Source: Candidatus Lightella neohaematopini (GTDB lineage: Bacteria > Pseudomonadota > Gammaproteobacteria > Enterobacterales > Enterobacteriaceae). Taken from it: a stretch of DNA of 64,000 nt. The position numbers and the translations under genes were made by a program. Numbering within the stretch: the stretch's first letter is position 1; each line of letters opens with the position of its first letter. Location: NCBI GenBank assembly GCA_025728315.1, contig JAOBJW010000003.1, positions 1 through 64,000 of the forward strand, written 5' to 3'. Of the stretch, positions 10,861 through 19,992 are shown piece by piece. The notes under the pieces were generated by a model. It did not search any database, was not told where the DNA came from, and saw only the letters and a list, made by a program, of their open reading frames with translations.

Positions 10861-11008
10861 TTAGAATAATTTTAATAAAAATTTTAATTAAAAAATTTTT
10901 TATTAAAAATCTAGGTTTAAAATAATATAAATTAATACTTTTATGTTATTATATGGACAAAATAGATATATAGTTGTTAACTTAAAATTTTTATTAAAAT
11001 TATTCTAA
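10861..11008. repeat. Perfect 25-bp inverted repeat bracketing the putA leader
   Basis: The left arm is 10861-10885 (begins TTAGAATAATTTT) and the right arm is 10984-11008 (ends AAATTATTCTAA). I compared them base by base and they are exact reverse complements over 25 positions, with a 98-base loop. The structure fills the space between tRNA-Ser(GGA) and putA, and the right arm ends 40 bases before the putA ATG. It could form a long transcript hairpin, hold a promoter in its loop, or mark a local duplication-inversion. Function unknown. Confidence 0.8.
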
Positions 11009-11048
11009 ATTTTTATAATGTTAATATTTTAATAATACGGATAATAAT

Positions 11049-14000
11049 ATGCATATAAAATTAAATGATATAATAAAGAACCGTGTACAACAATTATCTG
11101 AACAACGTAATTGTACTATAGATGAATTATGTAATGAATTTATATATTCTTATCTGGAAAAAATTAATTTTAATAATAAAAAGGATAGTAAATTAGAATT
11201 ACCTATTTCTACAGAATCTCTGAATAAACTTCATTTAGACATGAAAACACCAATCAATATATCTGAAATCAAATCGAATCATCCATTTATTAATTTATCT
11301 AATAGTATAATATCTCAATCTATAATACGTAATAGTATAACAAATTTTTGGTATTGTGAAGAAGAGATAATTGTACCTTACTTATTAGAACAAGTACATA
11401 TTTCATCAGAAATATCAAATGATATTAATCTATTAGCAAATAAATTAACTAAAAAAATAAGAATAAGTAATAAGAAAAATATAAACAATAAAATTAATTT
11501 AGTACAAAACTTATTACAAGAATTTTCATTATCCTCAAAAGAGGGTGTTGCTTTAATGTGTTTAGCAGAAGCATTACTAAGAATACCTGATGATAGTACT
11601 AAAGATTTATTAATATATGATAAAATTTGTAACAAAAATTGGTCTAGCCATTTAGGAAATAAATCAATATTAGTCAATTTTGCCACAAGAGGATTAATAA
11701 TAGTTAATAGATTAATATCAAATCAATATAATAAGAAAAATAAGAAAATTTTTGGTAGAAATTTTATAAATAAAAATATTAATTTTATAATAAGAAAAGT
11801 AATAAATATTGTTATGCAATTAATAGGAAAACAATTTGTTACTGGTGTAAATATAAATTCAGCAATAAAAACGGCTAGTAAATTAGAGAAAAATGGATTT
11901 CGTTATTCATATGATATATTAGGAGAAGCTGCATTAACTAACAATGATGCATTATCATATACTAATGCTTATCAAGAAGCAATTCACATAATTGGTAAAT
12001 CTGCTAATGGCTTAGGTATTTATAATGGACCAGGTATATCAATAAAATTATCAGCTTTATATCCTAGATATTGTCGTCTACAATATGAATCTGTGATGAA
12101 AGAATTATATCCCCGTTTATTACTATTAACATTATTAGCTAAAAAATATGATATTGGATTAAATATTGATGCAGAAGAATCTAGTAGATTAGAAATTTCA
12201 TTAGATTTACTAGTTAAATTATGCTATGAACCTAAACTAAGAGGTTGGAATGGCATTGGTTTTGTTGTTCAAGCATATCAAAAAAGATCAATAAAAGTTA
12301 TTGATGAATTAATACAACTAGCAAAAAATACTAAACGTCGTCTTATGATTAGATTAGTCAAAGGTGCTTATTGGGATAGTGAAATTAAAAATGCTCAAGT
12401 ATATGGATTAATCGATTATCCTGTATTTACCAGAAAAATATATACTGACTTATCATATTTAGCTTGTGCAAAAAAATTATTATCTGTACCACAATATATA
12501 TATCCTCAATTTGCCACACATAATGCTCATACCTTATCATCAATTTATTATTTTGCTGGGAAAAATTATTATGAAGGACAATATGAATTTCAATGTTTGC
12601 ATGGTATGGGAGAAACATTATACAATAATGTTGTTGGTAATAAATTTGATAAATTAAATAGACCATGTCGTATATATGCTCCAGTTGGTTCATATAATAC
12701 TTTATTATCTTATTTAGTAAGAAGATTATTAGAAAATGGAGCTAATACATCATTTATTAATCAAGTATCTGATGATTCTATTCCTATAGAAGATTTAATT
12801 ATTAATCCAATTGAAAAAATCATCTCATTAAAAAATACAGAAGGTAAAATAGGTTTATCTAATCCTAAAATACCTTTACCAAAAAATTTATATAATATGA
12901 CTAGAATAAATTCATTAGGATTAGATATAAATAATGAGCAAACGTTAACTAATATTATCGTTAATTTACTAAATGAAAATAATTTATTTTATCAAGTAAA
13001 ACCGATAATTAATTCTAATTATATTTCTGAAGGTACAGTATATCAGATAATAAATCCAGCGAATAATAATGATATTATTGGAACATGTCAAGAATCATCA
13101 TTAGATGATGTAAATAAATCAATTATAATAAGTAAAGATAGTGCTAAACACTGGATTAGTAAAACTTATTATGAACGTGCTGTAATATTAAATAAAGCTG
13201 CTGATTTAATAGAAAAAGATATGTATAGTTTTATTGGATTATTAATTCGTGAAGCAGGAAAAACTATTATAAATGCCATATCAGAAATTAGAGAAGCTAT
13301 AGATTTCTTAAGATATTATTCTTATCAAGCTAATAACTACTTTGATGATAATTATTATCCGTTAGGAATAGTGGTGTGTATTAGTCCTTGGAATTTTCCA
13401 TTAGCTATTTTTATTGGTCAAATAGCTGCTGCTTTAGTAGTTGGTAATACAGTAATTGCTAAACCAGCAGAACAGACCCCAATAATTGCAAGTAAAGTAG
13501 TTGAAATTATGCTTAACGCAGGTATTCCTGATGGAGTATTACAATTATTACCAGGAAAGGGAAAGATTATTGGCCCAGCTTTAGTAACAAATGATTCTAT
13601 TAATGGTGTAATGTTTACTGGATCTACTAAAGTAGCTAAATTTTTACAAAATATTTTATTTTCTAGAGTAAAAGATAAAATTATACCTATTATTGCTGAA
13701 ACAGGAGGTATAAATACTATGATTATAGATTCGTCAGCTTTAATAGAGCAAGCTATATTAGATATCATACAATCAGCATTTGATAGTGCTGGACAACGTT
13801 GTTCTGCATTAAGGTTATTATGTTTACAAAATGATATTGCTGATTGTGTATTATCTATGTTAAAAGGAGCAATATTAGAATATAAAATAGGTGATCCTAG
13901 TAATTTATCAACTGATATTGGTCCAGTAATTAGCAAAGAGGCAAAATTATTAATTGATAATTATATTGATAATATGAGAAAAAATGGACATGTAGTATGG

Positions 14001-14996
14001 CAAAGTAATAATTATTGTAATAATAACAATGGTTCATTTATTACACCAACAATTATTGAGTTAAATAATATTAATCAATTAAATAAAGAAATTTTTGGAC
14101 CAGTTTTACATATAATTAGATATAATAAGAATGAATTAAACGATATAATTAAACAAATAAATCGTAATGGTTACGGATTAACATTTGGTTTGCAGACAAG
14201 AATAGAATATACTACCGATAATATAGTAAAACGTATTAATACTGGTAATTTCTATATAAATAGAAATATTATTGGAGCAGTAGTTGGTGTACAGCCATTT
14301 GGTGGTGAAAAATTATCTGGTACTGGCCCAAAAGCTGGTGGTCCTTTATATTTATATCGTTTAGTAAATAAAAAAAATAATCTTGTAGTACCTAGTATTT
14401 TAAAAGCACTAAATAAAATAGATTTTAATTATGAGGGTACTAGGTATTTATATAACACTTTATATAATTGGATAAAAGATAAGTATCCAAACATTGTTAG
14501 TATTTGTGATGAGTATAATAAGATATCTAATAGTGGTAATAGTTACTTATTAGATGGACCTACAGGTGAATTAAATAAATATAAATTATTACCTCGTAAA
14601 TATATCTTATGTGTAGCTGATCAAGAAATTGATTTAGTGATTCAACTTGTTGCTGTATTTTGTATTGGTTCTTATCCAGTATTAATATCAAACTCGAAAT
14701 TATGTTCTAAAATATTAACAATTCTACCAGAATTAATTAGAAACACTATTTTAGTGATTAATGATTGGTTTTCTAAACCAATTACTATTGATACTATCAT
14801 AGTACATAGTAATAATATAGGTTTAAGTCATTTAATAAAATTTATTAGTGAATCTAAAAAAGAAGAACCTTTAATAAATATACAAAATTATAGTTTTGGC
14901 GATCATAAAATTTCATTAGAAAGATTATTGTTAGAACGTACTGTTAGCATTAATACTGCAGCTGTTGGAGGAAATACTACTTTAATTACTCAATAG
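11049..14996 (+). CDS. putA: PutA proline dehydrogenase / P5C dehydrogenase
   Basis: Multifunctional flavoprotein that oxidises proline to glutamate, passing electrons from FAD to quinone and then to NAD+. 1315 aa against 1320 in E. coli, with all parts visible: a ribbon-helix-helix DNA-binding N-terminus (about 1-45, IKLND...), a helical linker containing EGVALMCLAEALLRIPD, the proline dehydrogenase barrel (about 260-570, with GISIKLSALYPRY and the substrate arginines in YLVRRLLENGANTSF), the aldehyde dehydrogenase module (about 650-1110, VCISPWNFPLA, AETGG, catalytic Cys in SAGQRCSALR) and the C-terminal lid ending SINTAAVGGNTTL. No frameshift. putP is not adjacent. The retained N-terminal domain implies autoregulation may persist. 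Keeping so large an amino-acid catabolic gene is unusual in a reduced genome. Confidence 0.97.
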   Translation: MHIKLNDIIKNRVQQLSEQRNCTIDELCNEFIYSYLEKINFNNKKDSKLELPISTESLNKLHLDMKTPINISEIKSNHPFINLSNSIISQSIIRNSITNFWYCEEEIIVPYLLEQVHISSEISNDINLLANKLTKKIRISNKKNINNKINLVQNLLQEFSLSSKEGVALMCLAEALLRIPDDSTKDLLIYDKICNKNWSSHLGNKSILVNFATRGLIIVNRLISNQYNKKNKKIFGRNFINKNINFIIRKVINIVMQLIGKQFVTGVNINSAIKTASKLEKNGFRYSYDILGEAALTNNDALSYTNAYQEAIHIIGKSANGLGIYNGPGISIKLSALYPRYCRLQYESVMKELYPRLLLLTLLAKKYDIGLNIDAEESSRLEISLDLLVKLCYEPKLRGWNGIGFVVQAYQKRSIKVIDELIQLAKNTKRRLMIRLVKGAYWDSEIKNAQVYGLIDYPVFTRKIYTDLSYLACAKKLLSVPQYIYPQFATHNAHTLSSIYYFAGKNYYEGQYEFQCLHGMGETLYNNVVGNKFDKLNRPCRIYAPVGSYNTLLSYLVRRLLENGANTSFINQVSDDSIPIEDLIINPIEKIISLKNTEGKIGLSNPKIPLPKNLYNMTRINSLGLDINNEQTLTNIIVNLLNENNLFYQVKPIINSNYISEGTVYQIINPANNNDIIGTCQESSLDDVNKSIIISKDSAKHWISKTYYERAVILNKAADLIEKDMYSFIGLLIREAGKTIINAISEIREAIDFLRYYSYQANNYFDDNYYPLGIVVCISPWNFPLAIFIGQIAAALVVGNTVIAKPAEQTPIIASKVVEIMLNAGIPDGVLQLLPGKGKIIGPALVTNDSINGVMFTGSTKVAKFLQNILFSRVKDKIIPIIAETGGINTMIIDSSALIEQAILDIIQSAFDSAGQRCSALRLLCLQNDIADCVLSMLKGAILEYKIGDPSNLSTDIGPVISKEAKLLIDNYIDNMRKNGHVVWQSNNYCNNNNGSFITPTIIELNNINQLNKEIFGPVLHIIRYNKNELNDIIKQINRNGYGLTFGLQTRIEYTTDNIVKRINTGNFYINRNIIGAVVGVQPFGGEKLSGTGPKAGGPLYLYRLVNKKNNLVVPSILKALNKIDFNYEGTRYLYNTLYNWIKDKYPNIVSICDEYNKISNSGNSYLLDGPTGELNKYKLLPRKYILCVADQEIDLVIQLVAVFCIGSYPVLISNSKLCSKILTILPELIRNTILVINDWFSKPITIDTIIVHSNNIGLSHLIKFISESKKEEPLINIQNYSFGDHKISLERLLLERTVSINTAAVGGNTTLITQ

Positions 14997-15010
14997 TATT
15001 TAATAAAAGT

Positions 15011-15101
15011 AGGAGAGACAGGGATTCGAACCCTGGAAGAATATTTAAATTCTTAACGAATTTCGAATTCGTCCCATTAAACCTATCTCTGGCATCTCTC
15101 C
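15011..15101 (-). tRNA. tRNA-Ser(CGA)
   Basis: 91-nt class II tRNA on the minus strand. The acceptor GGAGAGA/TCTCTCC is fully paired. The anticodon stem ACGAA/TTCGT encloses the loop TTCGAAA, which puts CGA at 34-36. The variable arm stem is AAGAAT/ATTCTT and the T-loop is TTCGAAT. It resembles E. coli serU and reads UCG. Two oddities are seen: the discriminator is T (U73) where bacterial serine tRNAs normally have G, and the 5' nucleotide is the base immediately after the deoD stop codon. CCA is not encoded. Confidence 0.93.
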
Positions 15102-15818
15102 TTAAATTAATAAAGATTCTAATGCTAAAGTAATCATATCATCAAAAGAATTTTGTTTTTCTAATATGCTAAGACTAGTTCTTTTTAAGACATGATCAGA
15201 AACAGTACATATTACTAATGCTTGAACTCCCAACTCAGCAGCAATACTGTATATTCCAGCTGCTTCCATTTCAATTCCTAAAATTCCATATTTATTTAAC
15301 ATATTTAATAATTTTTTTTTATTATAATCAGGTATGTAGAATAAATCAGTAGAAAAAATACTACCTACATGAATCTTAATATTAAGAATATTAGCAACAT
15401 TTACTACATTACAAAGCATATTAAAATCAGCTACAGCAGAAAAATCATTATCCATAAAACGTATACGATTAATTTTAGAATTTGTACTAGCTGCCATACC
15501 AATAATAATATCTCGTAAATTTAATTCATGTTTTACAGCACCACAAGAACCAACCCGAATAATTTTTTTTACACCAAAGTCCACTATTAATTCTCTAATA
15601 TAAATAGAACAAGATGGTATTCCTATACCATGTCCCATAACTGACATAATTTTATTTTTATAGTAACCAGTATAACCTAACATACCTCTAACATTATTTA
15701 CTTCACGATAGTTAGTAAAAAATTTTTCTGCTATATATTTTGCTCTCATAGGATCACCTGGCATTAATATAACATCAGCAAAATCACCATATTTTGCATT
15801 AATATGTGTTGTTGTCAT
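15102..15818 (-). CDS. deoD: Purine nucleoside phosphorylase DeoD
   Basis: Hexameric PNP that reversibly splits purine (deoxy)nucleosides with phosphate. 238 aa against 239 in E. coli. Seen are the phosphate/ribose-binding [12 protein letters not shown] near the N-terminus, [12 protein letters not shown], the substrate signature [11 protein letters not shown], and the catalytic Asp in TVSDH. AAGGAAG upstream of the ATG is a good ribosome-binding site. deoB lies 17 bases upstream in the same direction, so the two form a remnant of the deoCABD operon (deoC and deoA missing). The stop TAA directly abuts tRNA-Ser(CGA), so that tRNA is probably processed from this transcript. Confidence 0.96.
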   Translation of the reverse strand: MTTTHINAKYGDFADVILMPGDPMRAKYIAEKFFTNYREVNNVRGMLGYTGYYKNKIMSVMGHGIGIPSCSIYIRELIVDFGVKKIIRVGSCGAVKHELNLRDIIIGMAASTNSKINRIRFMDNDFSAVADFNMLCNVVNVANILNIKIHVGSIFSTDLFYIPDYNKKKLLNMLNKYGILGIEMEAAGIYSIAAELGVQALVICTVSDHVLKRTSLSILEKQNSFDDMITLALESLLI

Positions 15819-15835
15819 ATAGCTTCCTTTTTAAT

Positions 15836-17041
15836 TTACAAAATTGATGTACCATAACTCATCGGTGATAAATTAAAATACTTTACTATTGTTTGACCAA
15901 TATCAGCAAAAGAATTACGATAACCATAATATTTAGATTTAATTTTAGGACCATAAATTAATATTGGTACAAATTCTCTGGTATGATCTGTACCATACCA
16001 AGTAGGATCACAACCATGATCAGCTGTGATAATAAGTACATCATTATTTTTCATTTTAGATATTATTTCAGATAATCTATAATCAAATAATTCTAAAGCT
16101 AAGGCATAACCAATAATATCTCTTCTATGACCATATAATTCATCAAAGTCAACAAAATTAGTAAATACAATAGTATTATTTTTTGCTGTATTAATTTCTG
16201 ATACTAACTTATTAAATAAATTATTTATACCATAAGCTTTAATATGTTTGTTTATACCTACATGAGCATATATATCTGCAACTTTGCCAATTGATATAAC
16301 AGTACCATTTTTTTCTTTAATAAGTTTTTGAAATACAGTAATTGATGGTGGAGTTAATGATAAATCACAACGATTTTTAGTTCTTATAAAATTGTTAGCA
16401 TTATTGCCAGTAAAAGGCCTAGCTATTACCCGACCAATATTATAAGCACTACTATTTAGTATATTTCTTATACTAATACATAAATTATATAAATTAGATA
16501 ATCCAAATATATTTTCATGGCAAGCTACTTGACACACAGAATCTGCTGAAGTATAAATAATTGGCTTACCAGTAATAATATGCTCTTCACCTAATTTCTT
16601 AATTATTTCAGTACCTGATGCATGACAATTGCCAAGAACCCCAGATAAATTATTCATTTCACAAATTAAATTTAATAAATTATCAGGAATACTATTATTT
16701 AATTTATCAAAATAGTGCCAACTTGGTACTAATATACCAGCTATTTCCCAATGTCCAGATATTGTATCTTTACCACTAGTTAATGAACTAGCATAAGCAT
16801 AACTACCAATAATATTTGTTTGTAAATTCATACCAATAGGATAACAATTAGTAGCATATTGAATAGTTTTTACTAAACCTAGAGATGATAAATTAGGTAT
16901 TTTTAAAATTTTATGCTTACTATAATAATAGTACTCAGCAATATGACCTAATGTATTAGCACCAATATCACCAAATTTATTTGCATCATTTGTAGAACCA
17001 ATACCTAATGAATCAATAATAATTAAAAATAAACGTTTCAT
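15836..17041 (-). CDS. deoB: Phosphopentomutase DeoB
   Basis: Manganese enzyme that interconverts (deoxy)ribose 1-phosphate and 5-phosphate, linking nucleoside salvage by DeoD to the pentose phosphate pool. 401 aa against 407 in E. coli. Alkaline-phosphatase-superfamily metal motifs are present at both ends: IIDSLGIGSTNDA (N-terminal Asp) and ITADHGCDPTWYGTDHT (C-terminal Asp/His ligands). SGKDTISGHWE is the conserved phospho-acceptor region. First gene of the deoB-deoD pair. No damage seen. Confidence 0.96.
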   Translation of the reverse strand: MKRLFLIIIDSLGIGSTNDANKFGDIGANTLGHIAEYYYYSKHKILKIPNLSSLGLVKTIQYATNCYPIGMNLQTNIIGSYAYASSLTSGKDTISGHWEIAGILVPSWHYFDKLNNSIPDNLLNLICEMNNLSGVLGNCHASGTEIIKKLGEEHIITGKPIIYTSADSVCQVACHENIFGLSNLYNLCISIRNILNSSAYNIGRVIARPFTGNNANNFIRTKNRCDLSLTPPSITVFQKLIKEKNGTVISIGKVADIYAHVGINKHIKAYGINNLFNKLVSEINTAKNNTIVFTNFVDFDELYGHRRDIIGYALALELFDYRLSEIISKMKNNDVLIITADHGCDPTWYGTDHTREFVPILIYGPKIKSKYYGYRNSFADIGQTIVKYFNLSPMSYGTSIL

Positions 17042-17135
17042 GAGTAGTATTATTAGTATTACTAATTTATATAATAAAATAAATATAATTTATGATTACA
17101 TCATAATGATATAGTAAAATTATAACCAAAAATAA

Positions 17136-19223
17136 TTAATTAATAGCTTTCATACTTAAACGAATACGACCATTACGTTCTACTTCTAATACTTTTACTG
17201 GTATTTTTTGTCCTATTTTAACAAAATCACTAATGTTTTTCACATGTCTATTAGTAATTTGAGAAATATGAACTAAACCTTCTTTACCTTTTATGCTAAA
17301 AATTATACCAAAATTTACAATACGCATTACAATACCAATATATACTTGACCAACTTCTATATCTTTTATAAGATCATAGATACGTTTTATTGCCATATCA
17401 GCTTGACTATAGTTACATGCAGCAATTTTAACAGTACCATCATCATGTATATCTATACTAGTATTTGTTTCTTCCGTTAATGACTTAATAACTAAACCAC
17501 CTTTACCAATAATAGTCTTAATTTTACTTGGATTAATTTTGATTGTATAAATACGAGGAGCAAATTTAGAAATATCAGCTCTAGGTTTATTAATATTACT
17601 TGACATAACATCCAAAACATGTATACGTGCTTCTTTGCTAAAGAATAAAGTTTCTTTAATCATATCAAACGTAACACCGTGAATTTTAATATCCATTTGT
17701 ATTGCAGTAATACCATAATAATCACCAGCGATCTTGCAATCCATATCTCCAAAATAGTCTTCATTACTTATTATATCGCTAAGTATAATAAATTTATCAT
17801 GATTTTTAATTAATCCCATAGCAACACCAGCAATGGCTGTTTTTATAGGTACTCCAGCGTCCATTAATGATAAAGATGCACCACATACCGAAGCCATAGA
17901 TGACGAACCATCAGATTCTGTTACTTCAGATACCAAACGTATAGTATAAGAAAATTTGTTATTATAAGGTAATACAGGAATAATTGCTCGTTTAGCTAAA
18001 TAACCATGACCAATTTCTCTACGTTTAGGAGAACTAATAATTCCTATTTCACCAACACAATATGGTAAAAAATTATAATGTAATAAAAATTTATCTACTC
18101 GTTCTCCTAATAATTCATCAACATTTTGAGCATTACGTTCTGTACCTAATGTAGTACTAACTAAAGTTTGTGTTTCTCCACGAGAAAATAATGCTGAACC
18201 ATGTGTTCTAGGTAAAATACCTAATACAATATTAATATCACGAATATCATTAAACTTACGACCATCAATACGGATACCATTATCTGTAATAAGATCACGC
18301 ATAACTATTTTCTCAGCTCTGGATATTAAAATAGATAATTCATTCGGATTAATATCATTATATTGTAATGTCAGTGATTGCATAATATTATTTTTTATAT
18401 TACTAATTATAGCAATTCGATCACGTTTATCACCATTTAACGGATATATGTTACATAAATTATTTTTAAATAATACACAAATGTAATTTATTAAATTAGT
18501 AGTATCTATTTTTGGTATTATAAATTTATTAACATTTAATTTATCTACTAATAAATTAATGTTGTCTATTACAACTTGTTGTTTTTCATAACCAAATCTA
18601 ATTGCATCTAACATTTTACGTTCATCAATTAACTTAGCTGCACCTTCAATCATAATAATTGCTTGTGATGTACTAACAACTATTAAATCTAAACTACTAT
18701 TAGTAGTAATAGTAGAAGTATTAGGGTTTAAACAATAATTTTCATTTATGTAACCTACTCTAGCAACTCCAATTGGTCCTAAAAAAGGAATATCAGATAT
18801 AGAAATAACTGCAGATACTCCAATAATGGCTGCAATATCGGGATAAACTTGTGGATTTACAGATATTACAGTAATTGTAATTTGTATTGAATAATAAAAA
18901 TCTTCAGGAAATAATGGTCGAATAGCGCGATCTATTAATCTTGAAATTAATACTTCACTTTCTGTAGGACGACCTTCTCTTCTAAAGAAACCACCAGGAA
19001 AACGCCCAGCAGCATAAGTACGTTCTTGGTAATTTACTACCAACGGTAAAAACGAACTATTAATTTCTGTTTGTTTAATATATACCATGGTGACTAAAAC
19101 CATAGTGTCATCAATATTAACAGTTACTGATGAAGTAGCTTGTCTAGCAATTCTACCAGTTTCAATAATTACATTATTATTACCATAAGTAAATTTTTGA
19201 GAAATTATTTTTTGCAAAACCAT
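17136..19223 (-). CDS. pnp: Polynucleotide phosphorylase
   Basis: 3'-5' phosphorolytic exoribonuclease of the RNA degradosome. 695 aa against 711 in E. coli. Two RNase PH domains (about 1-215 and 300-545, the second with the catalytic-site stretch ESDGSSSMASVCG), then a KH domain (about 550-610, IGKGGLVIKSLTEE) and a complete S1 domain ending RLSMKAIN. Only the flexible C-terminal tail of the E. coli protein is missing. It follows rpsO as in E. coli. In E. coli pnp is autoregulated through an RNase III-cut leader hairpin. The 68-base rpsO-pnp spacer here shows no strong long stem to my eye. Confidence 0.97.
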   Translation of the reverse strand: MVLQKIISQKFTYGNNNVIIETGRIARQATSSVTVNIDDTMVLVTMVYIKQTEINSSFLPLVVNYQERTYAAGRFPGGFFRREGRPTESEVLISRLIDRAIRPLFPEDFYYSIQITITVISVNPQVYPDIAAIIGVSAVISISDIPFLGPIGVARVGYINENYCLNPNTSTITTNSSLDLIVVSTSQAIIMIEGAAKLIDERKMLDAIRFGYEKQQVVIDNINLLVDKLNVNKFIIPKIDTTNLINYICVLFKNNLCNIYPLNGDKRDRIAIISNIKNNIMQSLTLQYNDINPNELSILISRAEKIVMRDLITDNGIRIDGRKFNDIRDINIVLGILPRTHGSALFSRGETQTLVSTTLGTERNAQNVDELLGERVDKFLLHYNFLPYCVGEIGIISSPKRREIGHGYLAKRAIIPVLPYNNKFSYTIRLVSEVTESDGSSSMASVCGASLSLMDAGVPIKTAIAGVAMGLIKNHDKFIILSDIISNEDYFGDMDCKIAGDYYGITAIQMDIKIHGVTFDMIKETLFFSKEARIHVLDVMSSNINKPRADISKFAPRIYTIKINPSKIKTIIGKGGLVIKSLTEETNTSIDIHDDGTVKIAACNYSQADMAIKRIYDLIKDIEVGQVYIGIVMRIVNFGIIFSIKGKEGLVHISQITNRHVKNISDFVKIGQKIPVKVLEVERNGRIRLSMKAIN

Positions 19224-19291
19224 TCCTTATCTTAGTTTAAATCAGTAATAAACAATTTAAAAATGTAGATTAGTAAAATTATTTAAACTTA

Positions 19292-19555
19292 TTAACGTAA
19301 TTTTAATAATTTAACTAAATTATTATATCTTAATATATTAATTTTTTTCAAGTAATTTAATAATTTCCTACGTTTATTTACCATACTTAATAAGCCACGT
19401 TTACCATGATAATCTTTTTTATGTTTTAGGAAATGTTGTTGAAGATTATTAATTCTTTGACTAAGAAGTGCAACTTGTACTTCTGTTGCGCCACTATTTT
19501 TTTCAGACTTACCAAAACTAATAATTATTTTCTTTTTTTGATAATATGAACACAT
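19292..19555 (-). CDS. rpsO: 30S ribosomal protein S15
   Basis: Small-subunit protein that binds 16S rRNA helices 20-22 and nucleates the platform. 87 aa against 89 in E. coli, with the conserved core GATEVQVALLSQRINNLQ and KKDYHGKRGLLSMVNKRRKLL. It lies between rbfA and pnp. truB, which separates rbfA and rpsO in E. coli, is missing, and only about 60 bases remain there. No sign of the E. coli autoregulatory pseudoknot could be judged by eye. Confidence 0.97.
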   Translation of the reverse strand: MCSYYQKKKIIISFGKSEKNSGATEVQVALLSQRINNLQQHFLKHKKDYHGKRGLLSMVNKRRKLLNYLKKINILRYNNLVKLLKLR

Positions 19556-19616
19556 AATATATCCTATAAAATAAATTTATAATCTAAAGACTATCTATAA
19601 TTTACTATAAATAAAT

Positions 19617-19973
19617 TTAGTATCTAATATTTTTAATTAAATTAATAACTTTTATATTTTTTAGTAAACTGTCATCAGACAGAAAAACTATATGTTGTAT
19701 TTTTTTTAACAACACATGTTTATTTATATGATACTTAATATAATTAGTAGCCTTTATTAAAGGTCTAATACTAAAGTTTATTTGATTTATATTGTTTTTA
19801 TTTAAGGAAGTAACAAATACTTTAACATAATGTAAATCACTAGAAATTAATATCTTTGAAATAGTAATAATTCCAATATTAGGATTATTTAATTTATATA
19901 ATATTATTTTTGTAATTTCTTTGTATAAAACTTTAATAATACGTTGTGTTCTATGTTTTTTTTGTATAAACAT
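19617..19973 (-). CDS. rbfA: Ribosome-binding factor A
   Basis: KH-like 30S maturation factor that helps mature the 5' end of 16S rRNA. I start at the ATG at 19973 (118 aa), where MFIQKKHRTQRI aligns with the E. coli start region. A longer reading from 20021 would run into infB. The core (LNNPNIGIITISKILISSDLHYVKVFV) is recognisable, and the charged C-terminal tail of the 133-residue E. coli protein is lost. It is the gene after infB, 19 bases downstream, as in the conserved nusA-infB-rbfA operon. Confidence 0.9.
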   Translation of the reverse strand: MFIQKKHRTQRIIKVLYKEITKIILYKLNNPNIGIITISKILISSDLHYVKVFVTSLNKNNINQINFSIRPLIKATNYIKYHINKHVLLKKIQHIVFLSDDSLLKNIKVINLIKNIRY

Positions 19974-19992
19974 AATATATTTAAATTTATTT

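Noticed and set aside
13418..13936. A 172-codon antisense frame inside putA (others at 11378-11686, 12427-12693 and 12466-12657)
   Set aside because: All are shadows of the intact putA frame without start signals or homology.
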